Below, in pieces: positions 24,258 through 37,394 of a DNA stretch of 64,000 nucleotides (positions within the stretch are counted from its first letter, which is position 1; the number at the start of each line of letters is the position of its first letter). The notes under the pieces are model-generated. The model made no database searches and had not been told where the DNA came from. It saw only the letters and a list, made by a program, of their open reading frames with translations. The DNA comes from Archilochus colubris (Eukaryota; Chordata; Aves; Apodiformes; Trochilidae), in the NCBI GenBank assembly GCA_023079485.1, contig CM041087.1, positions 33,798,017 through 33,862,016 of the forward strand, given 5' to 3'. Position numbers and translations under genes: made by a program.

Positions 24258-25411
24258 ACAAATCTCCCTCAGAGTTTCTACCTCTTAACAGGCCTTCACT
24301 TGCAGGTGAGAGTGCTTCATACCATTATCACTATCTTGACTGTTTTACATGCTTAATTCCTTTCTATTGCTCCATGATTCACTCCAGGATATAATGCAGA
24401 AGCATAACACATGCTGGAATCTACTTCAGCTGTGCAAGTTGTCCTGTTCTGTATTACTCCTATACCAGTACTTATCTTGGCACTACAGTAATGATTAAGA
24501 CCCCTTTCACATGCAAATTTGGGACCCTATGCTATCTGGAAATGAATGTATTTATATGTCTGTACATATATACATATTGAACTCCTATGGATGCAGATCA
24601 AATGGTCCTGAGCTTGCATCATATTTGCCTATACTAAATAAAAGGATTTCTTTCTACCATTCTGCTTTCACTAATACAAGAGTAGTCAGCAACATTAAAA
24701 TGAATCATAAAGTGTCCACTATGTTTTCCAGTGCAAAGGCTCACTGGGAGAATGAAAATAACTTTGTGAATCAGGAAGAGGAGTGAGCAAGAGAGAAAAA
24801 GAAAGTAGCCAGTAAGCAATGACTGGCAAAATAGAAGGAAGGATGACAGTGTGAGAAGTGGAACAGAGAAAAGGGTTGACAGAAAAGCAGAGGTACTAAG
24901 GATATGAGATGAACTTTTGTGAAAAGGACAAAAACAGAATAGAAGAATAAAAAAAAAAAAGGATCTCTTGTCTTTTTTCAATTTTTCCTTTTGTAAAAAT
25001 ACTTTCAGATCACAACTGCACACTTCATCCCTCAGAGGCTCAGTCCCTGAACAAAATAAAAATTCATTAAAATAAATACTCTGTCAGAGTACTGACTGCC
25101 TACAGCCATAGGTTAATGAGTATCTGTCTAAGTGGTGAGTCCTGCATGTAAATGAGGAATGTGAAGCTCAAAAGGTTACAATTCTAGTCCAGAGCACAGT
25201 ACCAGTTCAATGTGAGATGCTATAATGGACAAAACTTACTTTCCTTTTCTAAGACCAATATTCTAAATAAGAAATAGTGCTTTGCTAATAAATAGAAAAG
25301 ATCATGACCAAAGAATTAATCTTCTTTAAGAAAGCAATATTAGTCAGTTGAATTGCTAGGGGTTGAAGCTCCATCTTCAGCACAGGCATACAATTTTCAT
25401 TTTCAGCAGCA

Positions 25412-25443
25412 GTTGCTAGGATCCACTTCTGTTCCCTAGCAAC
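25412..25443. promoter_or_regulatory. inverted GTTGCTAGG half-sites (RFX-like, candidate)
   Basis: GTTGCTAGG (25412-25420) and CCTAGCAAC (25435-25443) are a perfect 9-bp inverted pair with a 14-base spacer. Each arm resembles an RFX half-site, but the spacer is far longer than the 0-3 bases of a normal X-box. Function is unproven. Confidence 0.2.
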
Positions 25444-27809
25444 ATAATTTTAACCTACTTTCCAAGTGAATCTCTTACAAAAAACAAAAGTCTTTTTAGA
25501 AGCAAATCTTTAGCTCTTCTATCAGTACAAGCGTATCCCTGTAATAGGAAATCGAATATCTTTCTGAGGAGTCATTGAAAATACATTATTTTTCCTGAAA
25601 TTAAGTGCATTGAGTGTGAAAATGATGATGAAATATCTCTGAAGAACTGTAGATTTTCAGTGTCTAGTGTACTTGTAATTCTGGACTTACTGTAATACCT
25701 GGGAAAAGAAAAATTAAAATTATTACTAACAGGAAAATTGTATTTCAGGAGGAAGTTTACTGGAGTATTTGAGAAAAGGACCTAATGAAAGCATGACTCC
25801 TAGAATTGAGTGTACTCCTTTTTTGATTGCATTGGGATCCTTGGAGTACAATACACTGGGCATATTCTGAAGTTCCATGAAGAAATAACAACTGAATAAA
25901 GGTCCTTCTTTAAAAACTAATAACCAAAGGCATGCGTAAAGGGAACAAAACTCCCCAGTCCCAGTGCCATTCTCATAATCATCATTTAGATTTCATATGG
26001 TAAAATTAAAAACATCTTGGGTTTTTTCAGAAGCCATGGTTCTATCCTGTAGTTAATTAAGCAAGAATTACAAAACAGTAGAATTACAATGTTATTTGCT
26101 CGTTCACGTTTTGTCATATGACTGTAACACAGATATCTGACATTTGACTAGTTTGGTGCACACCATGTGGTATTCAATACATTAAGATACCTTTACTGGA
26201 TATCAAGTATCATTCCTGAGATATTGCTGAGATTATCATCATGGTACAAACCAGATATGTAATTCCTACAGAAGTATCCCACAAACCAAGATTGCTATTT
26301 CAATATAGGCACTTCCAGGTGTACCACGGATCACGCAATGTTACTTCAGCGGAGCTTTAAAGTAGAACTATAGCATACACAGTTCAATGAAGTTCTTTTA
26401 GGAAACGATACACCAATATTATGGTCCTTTTCTAAAAGCTGATACAGTAAATTAGTCTGAGAAACCTGGCAAATACCCATCCGGCAAGGAAGTGTTCCAT
26501 ACCAGTGTAACTGCATACAGAAAAAAATCATTTAGTGTAGCTCTCAAAATGTATTAAGTTATTCAGTTGTAGTTTGTAAACCATCACAATCCCACAAGGA
26601 GGGATGTGAGAAGCCAGTGTGTTTTCAATATTGATTTTTGTGGTATGAAACAGAAAAAAAATATAACGAGAAACAGGAACATCAAAATATGGGAAACTTC
26701 AAAAGAATACAGATGTCTAACTGCCTTCCAAAGCAAGCACCTAAAGGTTAAATGAAATGGTTTTGTAATAAATGCCAAGTCTTGTCACTGAATCCAACAT
26801 CTGTTATCTCTAATGTTAGCCACAGGAAAGGACACAAATATCTGAGACCTGCATTAAGTATGAAACCACAGCACTGCTTTCACAGTTGTGTTATGGTGCA
26901 CCTGAGGAAACATAAAAACAGGTTGACTTTCAAAATCCACTCAGAGGCAGAAAGGCATGGGGAAAGGTCTGGCTCAGAAGAGATCTCAAGGAGCAGATTT
27001 ATTATCCTGATGTTAAGCCTAAGAACACTTGCAGTTCTTTTGTTGTAGAAAAGGGGATGTGGTTTGCAATGAAAGAGGAGCAATGGGTGGTCTCAGAAAC
27101 CTCACTATTTGGAGACTTTTGCATTTATTAAAAATCTACTGAGAAAGCTCTGATTAACTGTTGATATATAACATCTGAAATAAAATATTTGAAACTAGGA
27201 ATCAATCCACCAGTTTTTTTTCCTTCCATGATTATGACATCATCTTCACTAGAGCAAGTAACAGACTTGAAAACAAATTTGAGGCTATGCAGGTTGACTT
27301 GGATCAGTAAGAGACCAATCTGGTCAACTAGTTCAAACATCAAGTCCCTCATCTTAGAATAAGTTGTGGAGACAGTGCCTTAATTTATGAATAGGAGTCT
27401 CAGATACAGAACTATCACACCATTTTATGCAATAGCATCTTGGCTCACTGAATGGTCTCATCACTATTAAGATTAAGGAAGTCAGATACCTACACATACA
27501 GTATCTCTGAAATGTCAAAAACCCCTTATTATTCAATATTAATATCTGAATGTTTGACTGGTTTTGCTCAAAGATTCCTATTTGAGTATATTCATCGTTG
27601 GTATATTTGAACTAATAATAATTCCATACACTTATAACTTGCATGCGAGGATCATAAGGTTTTGCTAACATGCTCCTTTCCCTTCTACTCATTTAAGACC
27701 TATATAACTACTTTGGCCTTAACATATATATTCTTCAGTTACTCTAGTATAAATTAGAAAACTGTCACAGCTTGGAATGATGACTTTAAATTACTGTCAT
27801 GTCCAGTCT

Positions 27810-27898
27810 CAGTGTGTTTTCATGTAAACACTGTGTTTACATAATGTGATGTGAACATTAGTGATGTTCACACTCCTTAAGCCAGTGGGTTCACTGGC
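27810..27898. promoter_or_regulatory. cluster of three consecutive inverted repeats, the first with forkhead-like arms
   Basis: Three perfect inverted repeats lie within 77 bases. ATGTAAACA (27822-27830) pairs with TGTTTACAT (27834-27842) over a 3-base loop. TGTGAACAT (27850-27858) pairs with ATGTTCACA (27864-27872) over 5 bases. GCCAGTG (27881-27887) pairs with CACTGGC (27892-27898) over 4 bases. The first contains two opposed GTAAACA forkhead-type motifs. An alternative pairing, CAGTGT (27810-27815) with ACACTG (27828-27833), overlaps the first. The cluster could be a binding-site array or a structured RNA; it could also be chance. Confidence 0.3.
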
Positions 27899-28608
27899 CT
27901 GAGAATGAAAATCACAGTTTTCTTTCATATATGACTATCATATAATGTCACACTCCTTTCATATATCTAGGAAAAAACAGAAAATTCACTGGATAAAAGA
28001 GAGTGATGCTGTAACTGAAGGAGTTGCAACCCTAAAGTGGGATTTAACAAGATAATTTTTGATACTCTGAGATCATTATTGCTATGGTAACACTTGCAAT
28101 ATTTTATTGCTGTAAAATCTTTCAGAGAAGAAATGAAAATGCACAAATGCAATTTAAAGAAAATACACACATGCAAACCGATACAACTGAAAAATACGTG
28201 CAGCCTGAACAAAGATTCTTTGGGCTTTAGTTAAGTAGAGCACTTTGAGATATATCCTCACAAAAACATAATTGCAAATTTCAAGGAAGACTTTTGATTA
28301 ATTTAGCATTGATTATGGTTAAACTAGACATAAAGAAAAAATATTTTAAAAGCTGTTTATAATTGTAAATACTACTGCTGAAAAACACATCATTATTTTC
28401 CCTGTTTCTAGGTTCAGGGCTTTCAACGACATCGATGTGACTCAGCTTAGTAGGAGAGCAATTAGAAACTGCTGGGATTCCCAGATGGCAGAGTAGACAC
28501 TGTGGTCTGCTTAACCATCACCAGGTTTAGAAAGGCTGATGCCACACTGCTATCGAAGTAAAACTGCTCCATGGTTGGGGGGTGTAACGTTAGCAGCAAT
28601 AGGCCAAC
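27899..28608. other. non-coding stretch upstream of a CR1 copy
   Basis: An X-box-like ATTGCTATGGTAAC is present at 28078-28091. No repeat or gene was otherwise recognised. Confidence 0.45.
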
Positions 28609-29501
28609 CTGGAGAGTGCACTATCAGCAAGTTTGCTGAGGACACAAAGCTGGGAGGAGTGGCTGACAACCCAGAAGGTTGTGCTGCTATTCAGAGGGAC
28701 CTGGACAGGTTGGAGAGTTGGACAGAGAGAAATCTAATGCATTACAAGGGCAAGTGTAAAGTCCTACATCTGGGTAGGAACAACCCCAGGAACCAGTAGA
28801 GGTTGGGTACTTGGAGAGCAATGAAGGGGAAAGGGACCTGGGGATGGAAGGATGCCCATGAGCCAGCAATGTGCCTGTGTGGCCAAGAAGGCCAATGGCA
28901 TCCTGGAAGGGGATTAGAAGGGGGTGGTCAGTAGGTTGAGAGAGGTTCTCCTGCCCTTCTGCTCTGCCCTGGTGAGGCCACATCTGATATATTGTGTCCA
29001 GTTCTGGGCCCTTCAGTTTCAGGACAGGGAACTGCTTGAGAGAGTCCAGCACTGAGCCTCCAAGATCATGAAGGGAGTGGATCTCCCTTATGAGGAAAGG
29101 CTGAGGGAGCTGGGGCTCTGCAGCTTGGAGAGGAGGAGAATGAGGGGTGAGCTCATTAATGTTTATAAATATGTAAAGGGAGAGAGCCAGGAGGATAGAG
29201 TAAAGCTTTTCTCAGGGGTGACTGTTAATGGGACAAGGGCAATGGTTATAAACTGGAGCACAGTATAAATATAAGGAACAACATTTTCACTGTGAGGGTG
29301 TCAGAGCACTGGCACAGGCTGCTCAGAGGGGTGTGTGGAGTCTCCTTCACTGGAGACATTCAAATTCCACCTGGACTAGTTCCTGTGTGACCTCCTGTAG
29401 GTGACCCTGCCCTGGCAAAGGGATTGGGCTTGATGATCTTTTGAGGTCCCTTCCAACCCCCAACTTTCTGTGATTCTAAGATTCTATGATTCTATGATTC
29501 C
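28609..29501 (+). mobile_element. CR1 LINE, 5'-truncated copy with octamer tail
   Basis: The copy starts within the RT domain at the 'SKFAEDTKLGGVAD' block (catalytic FADD altered to FAED). It continues with '[17 protein letters not shown]' and 'CKVLHLGRNNP' (to about 28795), and later '[24 protein letters not shown]'. The 3' end carries GGCTTGATGATCTTTTGAGG and an ATTCTATG octamer tail (about 29473-29501). Frameshifts separate the open segments 28609-28799 and 29068-29268. The subfamily looks like that of the minus-strand copy at 53554-54436. It is inactive. Confidence 0.92.
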
Positions 29502-32389
29502 ATTCAAGCCTCACTGTAGGATGGCCAACAGAAGGAGGGAAGAGGATGGTGTGGGCACAAGCATTCTTGTTTCTAGCCCACAAAACAATTCATGCTGACA
29601 CTAATATTATTTGTCCCCACTGGTTTGGTTGAAAATGTAATTAAAGTTCCCCACTGCAGCTTAGACTTGCCTTGAATGCAGAAGCGAAACTAGCTTCCAC
29701 CTGGCCTAGAAATTAGGGAAAGGATCAGAAAGTGACATACTCTCTGAACTATTTGAAATACAGTGTCACGTTGCCAATATTTTGATTTGGTTCAGAGAAT
29801 ACTAAAAATCCCACCATATACAAAGGAAGTCCCAGTGGAAAACTGTGACTTCTTGATCAGCTTGTATTTCTAGTCATTCATACTAACTTTGACGCCAACA
29901 AATTCAAAATTGTGCAAATAAACTTAAAATATGGATCAGAAAGCAAAATTTCTAAAGATAGATTTTTTTTTTCCTTTTCTGTATTTTATGTATTTTGTGT
30001 GTCCTGAGAAATTATTTTGGTTAGCATAATACCTAATTCACAGAACTACCACGATAAACACATATTTAATTCTTAAACTTACAAATACTCGTGCTTTGCA
30101 TGCCAGCAATTGCATAATTATAGATTATTTTTGCACAGATTTTGCCAGACTTCACCAAAGGGCTGTAAATCCTCAGCTGCACCTAACTTATTTTAACACT
30201 GTAAAATTCCTAGCAGAGTGAAGCTCCAGAATTCTGTGGATTTGTAGTTAACAATTAAAAAAGAATATTAATAATATGATCATGAAAAAAGAAAGCTAAA
30301 ATATTCGGATGCAAAAGGCCAAAAAATACAATTCAGCTTTAAAACTTGCTGAAGCATACTTCCAATTGCTCAAAGTTTGTGGATACACTTTAGCAGCTCC
30401 TCATTTCTCATAACACAGCCCCAAAGTCATACATTTATTCTGCATGCTGATCTTTTAAAAAAAATTGTTTTTTTAAGTTTTATTAAAGGCGGTGTAACTT
30501 GTTATGGAATGTTATTTTTTTTTTCTTACTGGGAAACATCTCTTCTTCCCAGAAGCTGAAATATTCTATTTACCCGGTGATTTATAAAAAGTACTGAATT
30601 TTTTATTACAGTTACAACTAAGGTTATAGATTTTAAATAAATATGGGAAATGTCTCTGAGTTGAAATACCTCTTCAGTTTCTTCCAGTTAGTAACCTGGA
30701 GAAGGTATAGTCTATGTATTTTCAAATTTATCTTTCTATAGATCCTAAAAAGGAGCTACTAAACTATAATTCTGCCTTATGCACTCAGTACATATCTTCT
30801 GGCCTCAAAGGACTGTATATATTATATATATGTCATAACAGTCTCCTTGTTAAAGTATAAATGCAAAAGTAATATATTGCACAAAGAATATCAGAAGAAT
30901 ATACCTATCCTGTGTTTACTATGAGACATGGATTATTTTTAGTCTCAGTTTTGAGAGCAGTCTCTGCATTCTATACTTGTGTTTTTAGGAGCAGTTGTGT
31001 TTTGTTCAGCTTCTCACTTTCAGGCCACAGTTTTGCAATAGTAAAATTGCACAGTAATTTGACATGACAAATTTTGGGCCAAATGTTGGTTCTTCCATAC
31101 GGGGTGATCTGAGAGAAGCACCCCAGGTTCTTTGTAGGAGGTGACATAAGGGAGCATACAAAATGTAAACCAAAAAAAATGTGTGATAAACCACATTAAA
31201 AGCACTCAACAGTAAAAGAAATCTCTCAAGGTCTCTATAGGAGCCCAGCTAAGCTAAGGCTTCTGGTATTAGCTCTTAAGGGAAACTTTCACTGTCAGTG
31301 TCTAAAACAACTCAAAATTGAACAAATACTAACATGTAAATTTAATTCACATAAATCAGATATGAAGCCATCTCTAACCACAGAAAAACAGATTGAGACA
31401 CAGCTTTCAGTCTGTAACACTTCTGATGCAAAAACACAGCTTAAAGATTTCCCTTCCCAGCACCATGAAGATTAGGTGACACCAATGCAGCTCTGGCTTG
31501 CTGAAGCACCTTCTTCCAGAAGAGTCTCTGCCCTTACACTATAAACCCTTATACTCAAAGGACGACTCAGGGCTTAAGGAGTCCTGCACCACTGAGATGA
31601 TAACATGATCACTAACATGATCTAAGCATGGTTTTCTGAGGGTTCTTCCTTGCAGCCCAAGATGCTCTGTGACAGCAGAGCCAAGTCTGGTCTGACTGTT
31701 ATTTCTGTACTGCAAACTTGCTTCCTGAAGAGGGACAGGAGGAAGAGAAAATGTCCTGTGTCCACCTGAGTTCTTACAACTTATAACATAACACTAACTT
31801 TTTGAATGCTCAGTTTCATAATACATTGTGCAACTAGTTATAAAAATCTACTGATTTAAATATGTGTAAAAAACTTTCTTACCAAAATTCTCCCAGAAGA
31901 GGGTTAGGGATCCTCCATGCTGGTTGGGTCACCTGTAGTCACCACCTCTCAAATACTTACAGTCTTAGCCACACCTGAAGAGAATTCCTATAAAGAATTG
32001 CATGTTTCCATCCTTCCTGTCCTCCACTAAGTAGAAAGTTACAGTTTTAGTATCTCTTTTTCACAGGTTTTCATTTGGCTTCAAACTGAAAATTCAAAGT
32101 GCAGCCCAGTAGCTGAGATTGAAGACAGTAACAACATTTTAGGATTTTCTCATTGGCAGGTTCATTTACAGCACCTGCTATTAATTTGAAATTGCCTTTT
32201 CCCATCTTGCTGTTTAATCACAATCCTCCCTTGCTGGTGACTCCCACAATGATTTGTTTTGTTGTGATTCATGGTGTAACACACTTTTGTTTTTCTTGCA
32301 CTGTGTGATCACAGTTTGCTACTAGCAGACTTGCTTCAAAAATGTGTATTCTGTCTTATATTTGATACTAACGTGCTGTTTTCTAAAAG

Positions 32390-32414
32390 GTGCTGCTGGC
32401 AGCACTGAATTCAG
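32390..32414. repeat. overlapping inverted repeat and EcoRI-centred palindrome
   Basis: GTGCTGC (32390-32396) and GCAGCAC (32399-32405) form a 7-bp inverted repeat over a 2-base loop. It shares its last base with the 10-bp palindrome CTGAATTCAG (32405-32414). Confidence 0.6.
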
Positions 32415-34137
32415 CAGCCATAACAGACATACTGACAGCAGCAGCATTTCTTCCTTTCTCTAATACACATGTGTAATGCGGGAGGGAAATCGTGCTGGAA
32501 AGGCATTTCTATATCCTCAGATGACCTTAATCTAATTCATAAGAAGAAAATGTTCTCTGCAATCTGTAAATACTACCTGTTATACAAGTAATTATGACAA
32601 AAAAGCTGTATGCTGTTCAGTACTACATAAAACCTCAGAAGAGTAGGAACTTTTTTTTTATTGTTCCAGCTGACAATGACTTGTCTGTTCCTAGATGCTT
32701 CTTATGACCTTTGATTTACTGCTAAAACCATTCCATTATATTGAATATAGCTAATTTACTGTAAAAGTGGTAAAAGTGGTGAGCATGTAGGGAGTATTCA
32801 CCATGACTCTTCATAAAACAGAATTCAAGATTTGCTACCATGCAAGAATGAAGCAAGATTGAATATGACTGTCTATTGGATGTGGCAACCTCATCTGTTA
32901 AGAGCCTCGTATCTGATTTCTGCTATATATAACATTTATTTGGTTTATTTATTCAATATTTAATGTGTGTGAATACATGTTCATATATAGAACCAGCAGA
33001 ATCTGGATTCTAAGTTTAGTTTTGAGATAAATGTTAATGGCTTGGCCCAAGGCAGTTCCCAAGTTTCACAAAAGCAGCAAAATGTAGAGAGGATTTTATT
33101 ATTAAACATGAAACACTTCCAAGTATTCAGTCACTTCAAAGAAAAAGTGGTAACAGATGAAGTACTTGAGGTTTTTGTCTTTTGAACTTTGTCTTCATTT
33201 TATTGACCTTTACTCAGCCTCAGGTCTGTGAGTTGCTTAATTTATTTAATGAGTCTAATAATTATGACATTTCTCTCCTGCCTGCTTAAATAGAGAACAG
33301 AGAGGAATTGATAAATGCATCATTGTGACTTGTAGTCTTCTGTCTCTATGTATTTAACTCTACACACTTTAAATCAAAGCTGATATAAAATACACAATGA
33401 AAAAATTTAAATAAATCCTGACTTCAATTAATGAATAATAATTCAGTTATAAAACAAGGGGAAATTAAATTACTTCATCTAATACTACTTTAAATTCACA
33501 CTTACAGAAGGCATTGTTCACCCTAACTATGCAACAAGAGATTGTTTTGGCCTACATAGTGTAGTTTGTTTTGCAGAAATATGACTTACACTGAGGGTCT
33601 AAGTTGTTACAGATGCAATAATTCGAAATATAGTCAGCTCTGAGTTTTCCCTGACTAGGTTATTCAAGCTGCATTTTAAGATGTCCAGCTTGGCTCTGTA
33701 CAGTGCCATATTAGGTCCAGTTTGGTTTATAAGCTCATAATGTTGGTGATATGGTTTCCAGAAGATTTATTAGTGAGTGTGTAGTACAATATAGATACAC
33801 ACAGTCAACCCAGACTTCCACTTTTCCATAGGAAAGTCGTTTCCATCACAAGCAGAGAAAGAAGGAAAGGAGATGGAAGGTTTTGAGCTACTCTGTGCTA
33901 AAATAATATGCCAAAACCCCTAAAACATTAAGGTTTGGCTATGGAGAAATTTGGCATATAACTACAAAAGACACAGACATACTTAAAGTAGCTTTCAGTG
34001 AGGTAGCAGAGATAACAGCAATGAAGGCAAAGTGGCAACAGTGCTCCAAGGACTTTGCATTTGGTACCTTACACAACCAACCTTCACTGCTACATCTACT
34101 CCAGTAGAGTAATAGTAAAGCCACTCAAGGATACGTA

Positions 34138-34205
34138 CCACTTACATATAAGCGACGTATGTGGTGACATATATGACATATATAAGCCACTTACATGTGG
34201 TGACA
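34138..34205. repeat. local imperfect duplication (CCACTTACAT ... GTGGTGACA)
   Basis: CCACTTACAT occurs at 34138-34147 and 34187-34196. GTGGTGACA occurs at 34161-34169 and 34197-34205. The second unit lacks 13 bases between the two blocks. It looks like a small tandem duplication with later loss. Confidence 0.6.
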
Positions 34206-35797
34206 GAGCAATCCACGGTGCCTGTTCCACTTCTGAAATGTACGTATGTAAAGGTAAAAGGTTCAAAAGGCTGTTAAAGGCATGTTTGTTGCAGAATAAC
34301 AACTGACTCAGATCCAGATGAAACACCTCATGCTCTTGTGTGATCTTCATGTGAACTTTTTCTGATCATGGAAACCAAACTGTGGAAGATGTAGTAACCA
34401 TTCACTCTTATCCAAATTCAGAGGCAGGACATAATCAGGCACATGCTTTGTGGTGCCTTTGAGTCCCCGAATTCTCATAAAATGAAAGAAGCATAAAAGA
34501 CCAAAGAAGAAAGTGACTCAGGCAATACAGAGATAGATTAAAGCTAACCCGACCTACCACTAAATGCAAATCTACTGCAAAAGGTATCACTTTTCCAGAG
34601 GAGTTTTAATTTCAGCAAAATACCACTGCCTGGTGGGAAAATGTTTCACAGGCAAAAAAATCATCAGCCTTTGTGAGGAAAAAAGTAATTTTATGGATGC
34701 ACAGGTAGACTTAAGAAACAAATTAATTTGACACACTACATTTCATTGCTCATGTCCACATTACATACATTACAGCTTTTTGGTACTGCATGGAGAGAGA
34801 CTCACAAGCTTGGTAGGAATTTTCTCCTAAATTAAAACTTTTTGGAAGGAATTAAATGAAACTGCCATTAGCATTTCCTCTATATGAAAACATTAGGGGC
34901 CTTAATTGAATGAAAATGAAATACATGAAAAAATACTTTAATTTTAACTGGCCATTATCAGGTTCTGGGTTTTTTTATTTTATTTTTTTACTTTTTTATT
35001 AATTGCTCACTACATTCAAGGAAAAAAAAGATCCATCTTTATTCCTTGTTTCAAAAAATATTTACCCATCTTTCATATGCTCCTTTTTGCTCCTGTTTCT
35101 TCTCTTCTTTCATTCAATTTTTATATGACTATCACTGAAATTAGTTACATTGACTTAGCCTTATACATTGGATGTTTTAATAAATTGGTTCTCCTCCCAG
35201 AGCTTTTAGTAGTGGTGGCATTAATGAGAGATTCCTCCTGAGATTCCATCACAAAGAAAACTTTTATAGAAATATTCAGTAACTATCAGATCAGTGGTCT
35301 CTCTGCAGCATTGTTTCCTCTCTTACAGGATATGATTCTCTGACTCAAGAGGAACAATTCTCTAACCTACTCCAACCTTGTTTTCTAATGATTGCAATCT
35401 TGAAAATGCAACGATGGAAAAGCTGTAATTATCAGCCACAGGATTTTTAGGATATTTGTGACAGAAAAACTAAAAGGAGAACACTAACATATATTTTGTT
35501 TTAAGTGAGAGGTTTTCTGTTGAAAATAAGCCAATTTGCTTCAATAAACCCTGAAATTCACTCTAGCTTTCCTCAAAGACTTGGTATGACTCAGATTTTA
35601 CTTCTTAATGAACCAAAATTACTGCCATTTATCCTATGATGTAACTGTAAAAAGACATAAAATCATCCCATCTAAATTCATATGCATATTAAATTATCCA
35701 TTTTTGTGATATGGATAACTACTGCTCAGAGGGTATCTAAATGTCTAACTGATTAACCTTAAAACCTAAGGTGGGATGTTTATACCACATAAAATTA

Positions 35798-35956
35798 ATG
35801 GAGGAAGTTGAGATCCTACATGATCTGAAGCATATTTTAGGTACCTTGGTATTGCCAGAGAAATCAGACTTGGAGTCTGAATCTAGTGAAGATGCACGCC
35901 AGAGTCAGATACAGGAGGAGATCCCAGCTCCTAAACTACAACCACAGACAGAATAA
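35798..35956 (+). other. small acidic open frame (52 codons from ATG), origin unknown
   Basis: From the ATG at 35798-35800 the frame encodes a 52-residue, Glu/Ser/Gln-rich peptide with blocks such as 'LESESSEDARQSQIQEE', ending in TAA at 35954-35956. The frame is open upstream to at least 35771, where an AG precedes GTGGGATG, but the pyrimidine tract there is weak. The composition is more protein-like than most open frames in this window. I recognise no family. It could be a terminal exon, a decayed gene or chance. Confidence 0.15.
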
Positions 35957-37394
35957 TTTTTCTCATTCATGACACAGGAAGATAAGGTTCTGTGTAAGGC
36001 CTTTTACTTGCAGGTGTAAAATCAAGTGGTATAAATGTCTCCTGAGAAAGATTATTCTTTATGACTTGTTACTTTTTTATATACATATACACTTGTAAAA
36101 TTCAGTATTGCACATTTTCCACCCAAACTAGAAAGCTACAAGCAGGCATGTAATGAACACTGGAAGACAAATATAAACAACTACATATTGTTCCTAATAT
36201 CATATCCTACTGTGAGATAATCATCATCATTGTACTCTAGTGCTACCTAAAAAGGAAAGAAGAACAGCAATCAATAATATATGAAGAGATGTTCTGCTGA
36301 GATCTGCATTTTTGCTTAGCTTTGTCATGATCTTGAATGCAAATCAATCTGGGATACATTCATCCTAAAGATTTATGGCTGTGGCTTGCACCAATCTTTT
36401 CTTAATAAACTGAGTTGAAAATAACTCAGACAGCTCATTAGTTACAGCACGATACATTTTCCTCTTAATTTGAGGAATGGCAAATGTCTTCATTATTCTT
36501 AAAGCAACATGTTCTGTATATTCCTACCATGCTACAAAAATGAGTCTAATCCTCTATGCACTATCTGCTTAGCAGAAAATAATCATCCTGTGAAGTATTT
36601 ATCTTCTGCATCCTACCCTGCATTATTTTCTGCCTTGCAACATCCTTCACTGCAACATTTTCTTAGTCCTGAGGTTTATCATTCCTCTCCTCTGAGTATT
36701 ATTTATAGTTACTAATAAAATTAAAATAATCTCCTTTTTCCATATTTGGGTTGTCTAAAAATGTAAATGAAAAAAACACATTTTAGAGAGTTATAGCACT
36801 GGAAACTCCACAGCTAAGAAAATTCTTGTAGTATTAGCATCAAATGTTCTATGCAAAGAGATTGTTTTCCTTCAAGGAATTTTCCACTAAATCACTATAA
36901 AAATAGCATTTCTCTTGATGTTTCCATTCTATAGTAGCATATTTTTGCCAGGTGTGCTTTTTTTTTTTTTTAAAGTAAGACATTATGTAATATAAAGACT
37001 ATTTGTCTTCTTTCTTAATTCTCCATTTGTTCAGTGCCTTATACCTAATCAGACCCAATGATGGCTGTTTCATTTAAATATTATCCATAAATATGTATTT
37101 TTAGGGATAGCTATAGACTCACTAATCAGTACTGGGGTTGTTTCCTTTATGACCCTGATGTCTTTTTTCTTTGGAAACAGTTACTGCACTGTTCATTATT
37201 CACTCTTCTCCCTTTCCCAACATTCTGTGGGCAGTAAGATTAAACATCAAATACAACACAGGTAAGAAAAAAACATGTTTTATCTACCATACCAGCCCCC
37301 TTACAAGACAGAGGGCAATCTAGGAAGATCTTTTAGAAGAATAGGAATTAAAGGTTATACAATTCAGTCTTTAGTAGTACAATCAGTTGTACTG
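35957..37394. other. AT-rich non-coding stretch
   Basis: A T-run lies at about 36959-36972. No gene or repeat family was recognised. Confidence 0.5.

Larger units (their letters stand above)
23926..27809. other. AT-rich non-coding stretch with small motifs only
   Basis: It holds a TA-rich microsatellite (24218-24257), a purine-rich tract (about 24780-24960) and the paired half-sites at 25412-25443. Nothing coding was recognised. Confidence 0.5.
29502..35770. other. long AT-rich stretch, no gene or repeat family recognised
   Basis: It contains minor symmetry at 32390-32414, a small local duplication at 34138-34205 and T-rich low complexity at about 34970-34999. No exon-like sequence was seen. 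Confidence 0.5.

Noticed and set aside
24634..25023. 129-codon open frame on the minus strand
   Set aside because: It is the complement of a purine-rich, low-complexity stretch. The product is a Phe/Leu/Ser-rich string with no motif and no exon context.
28687..29052. 121-codon minus-strand frame
   Set aside because: Antisense shadow of the CR1 copy at 28609-29501.
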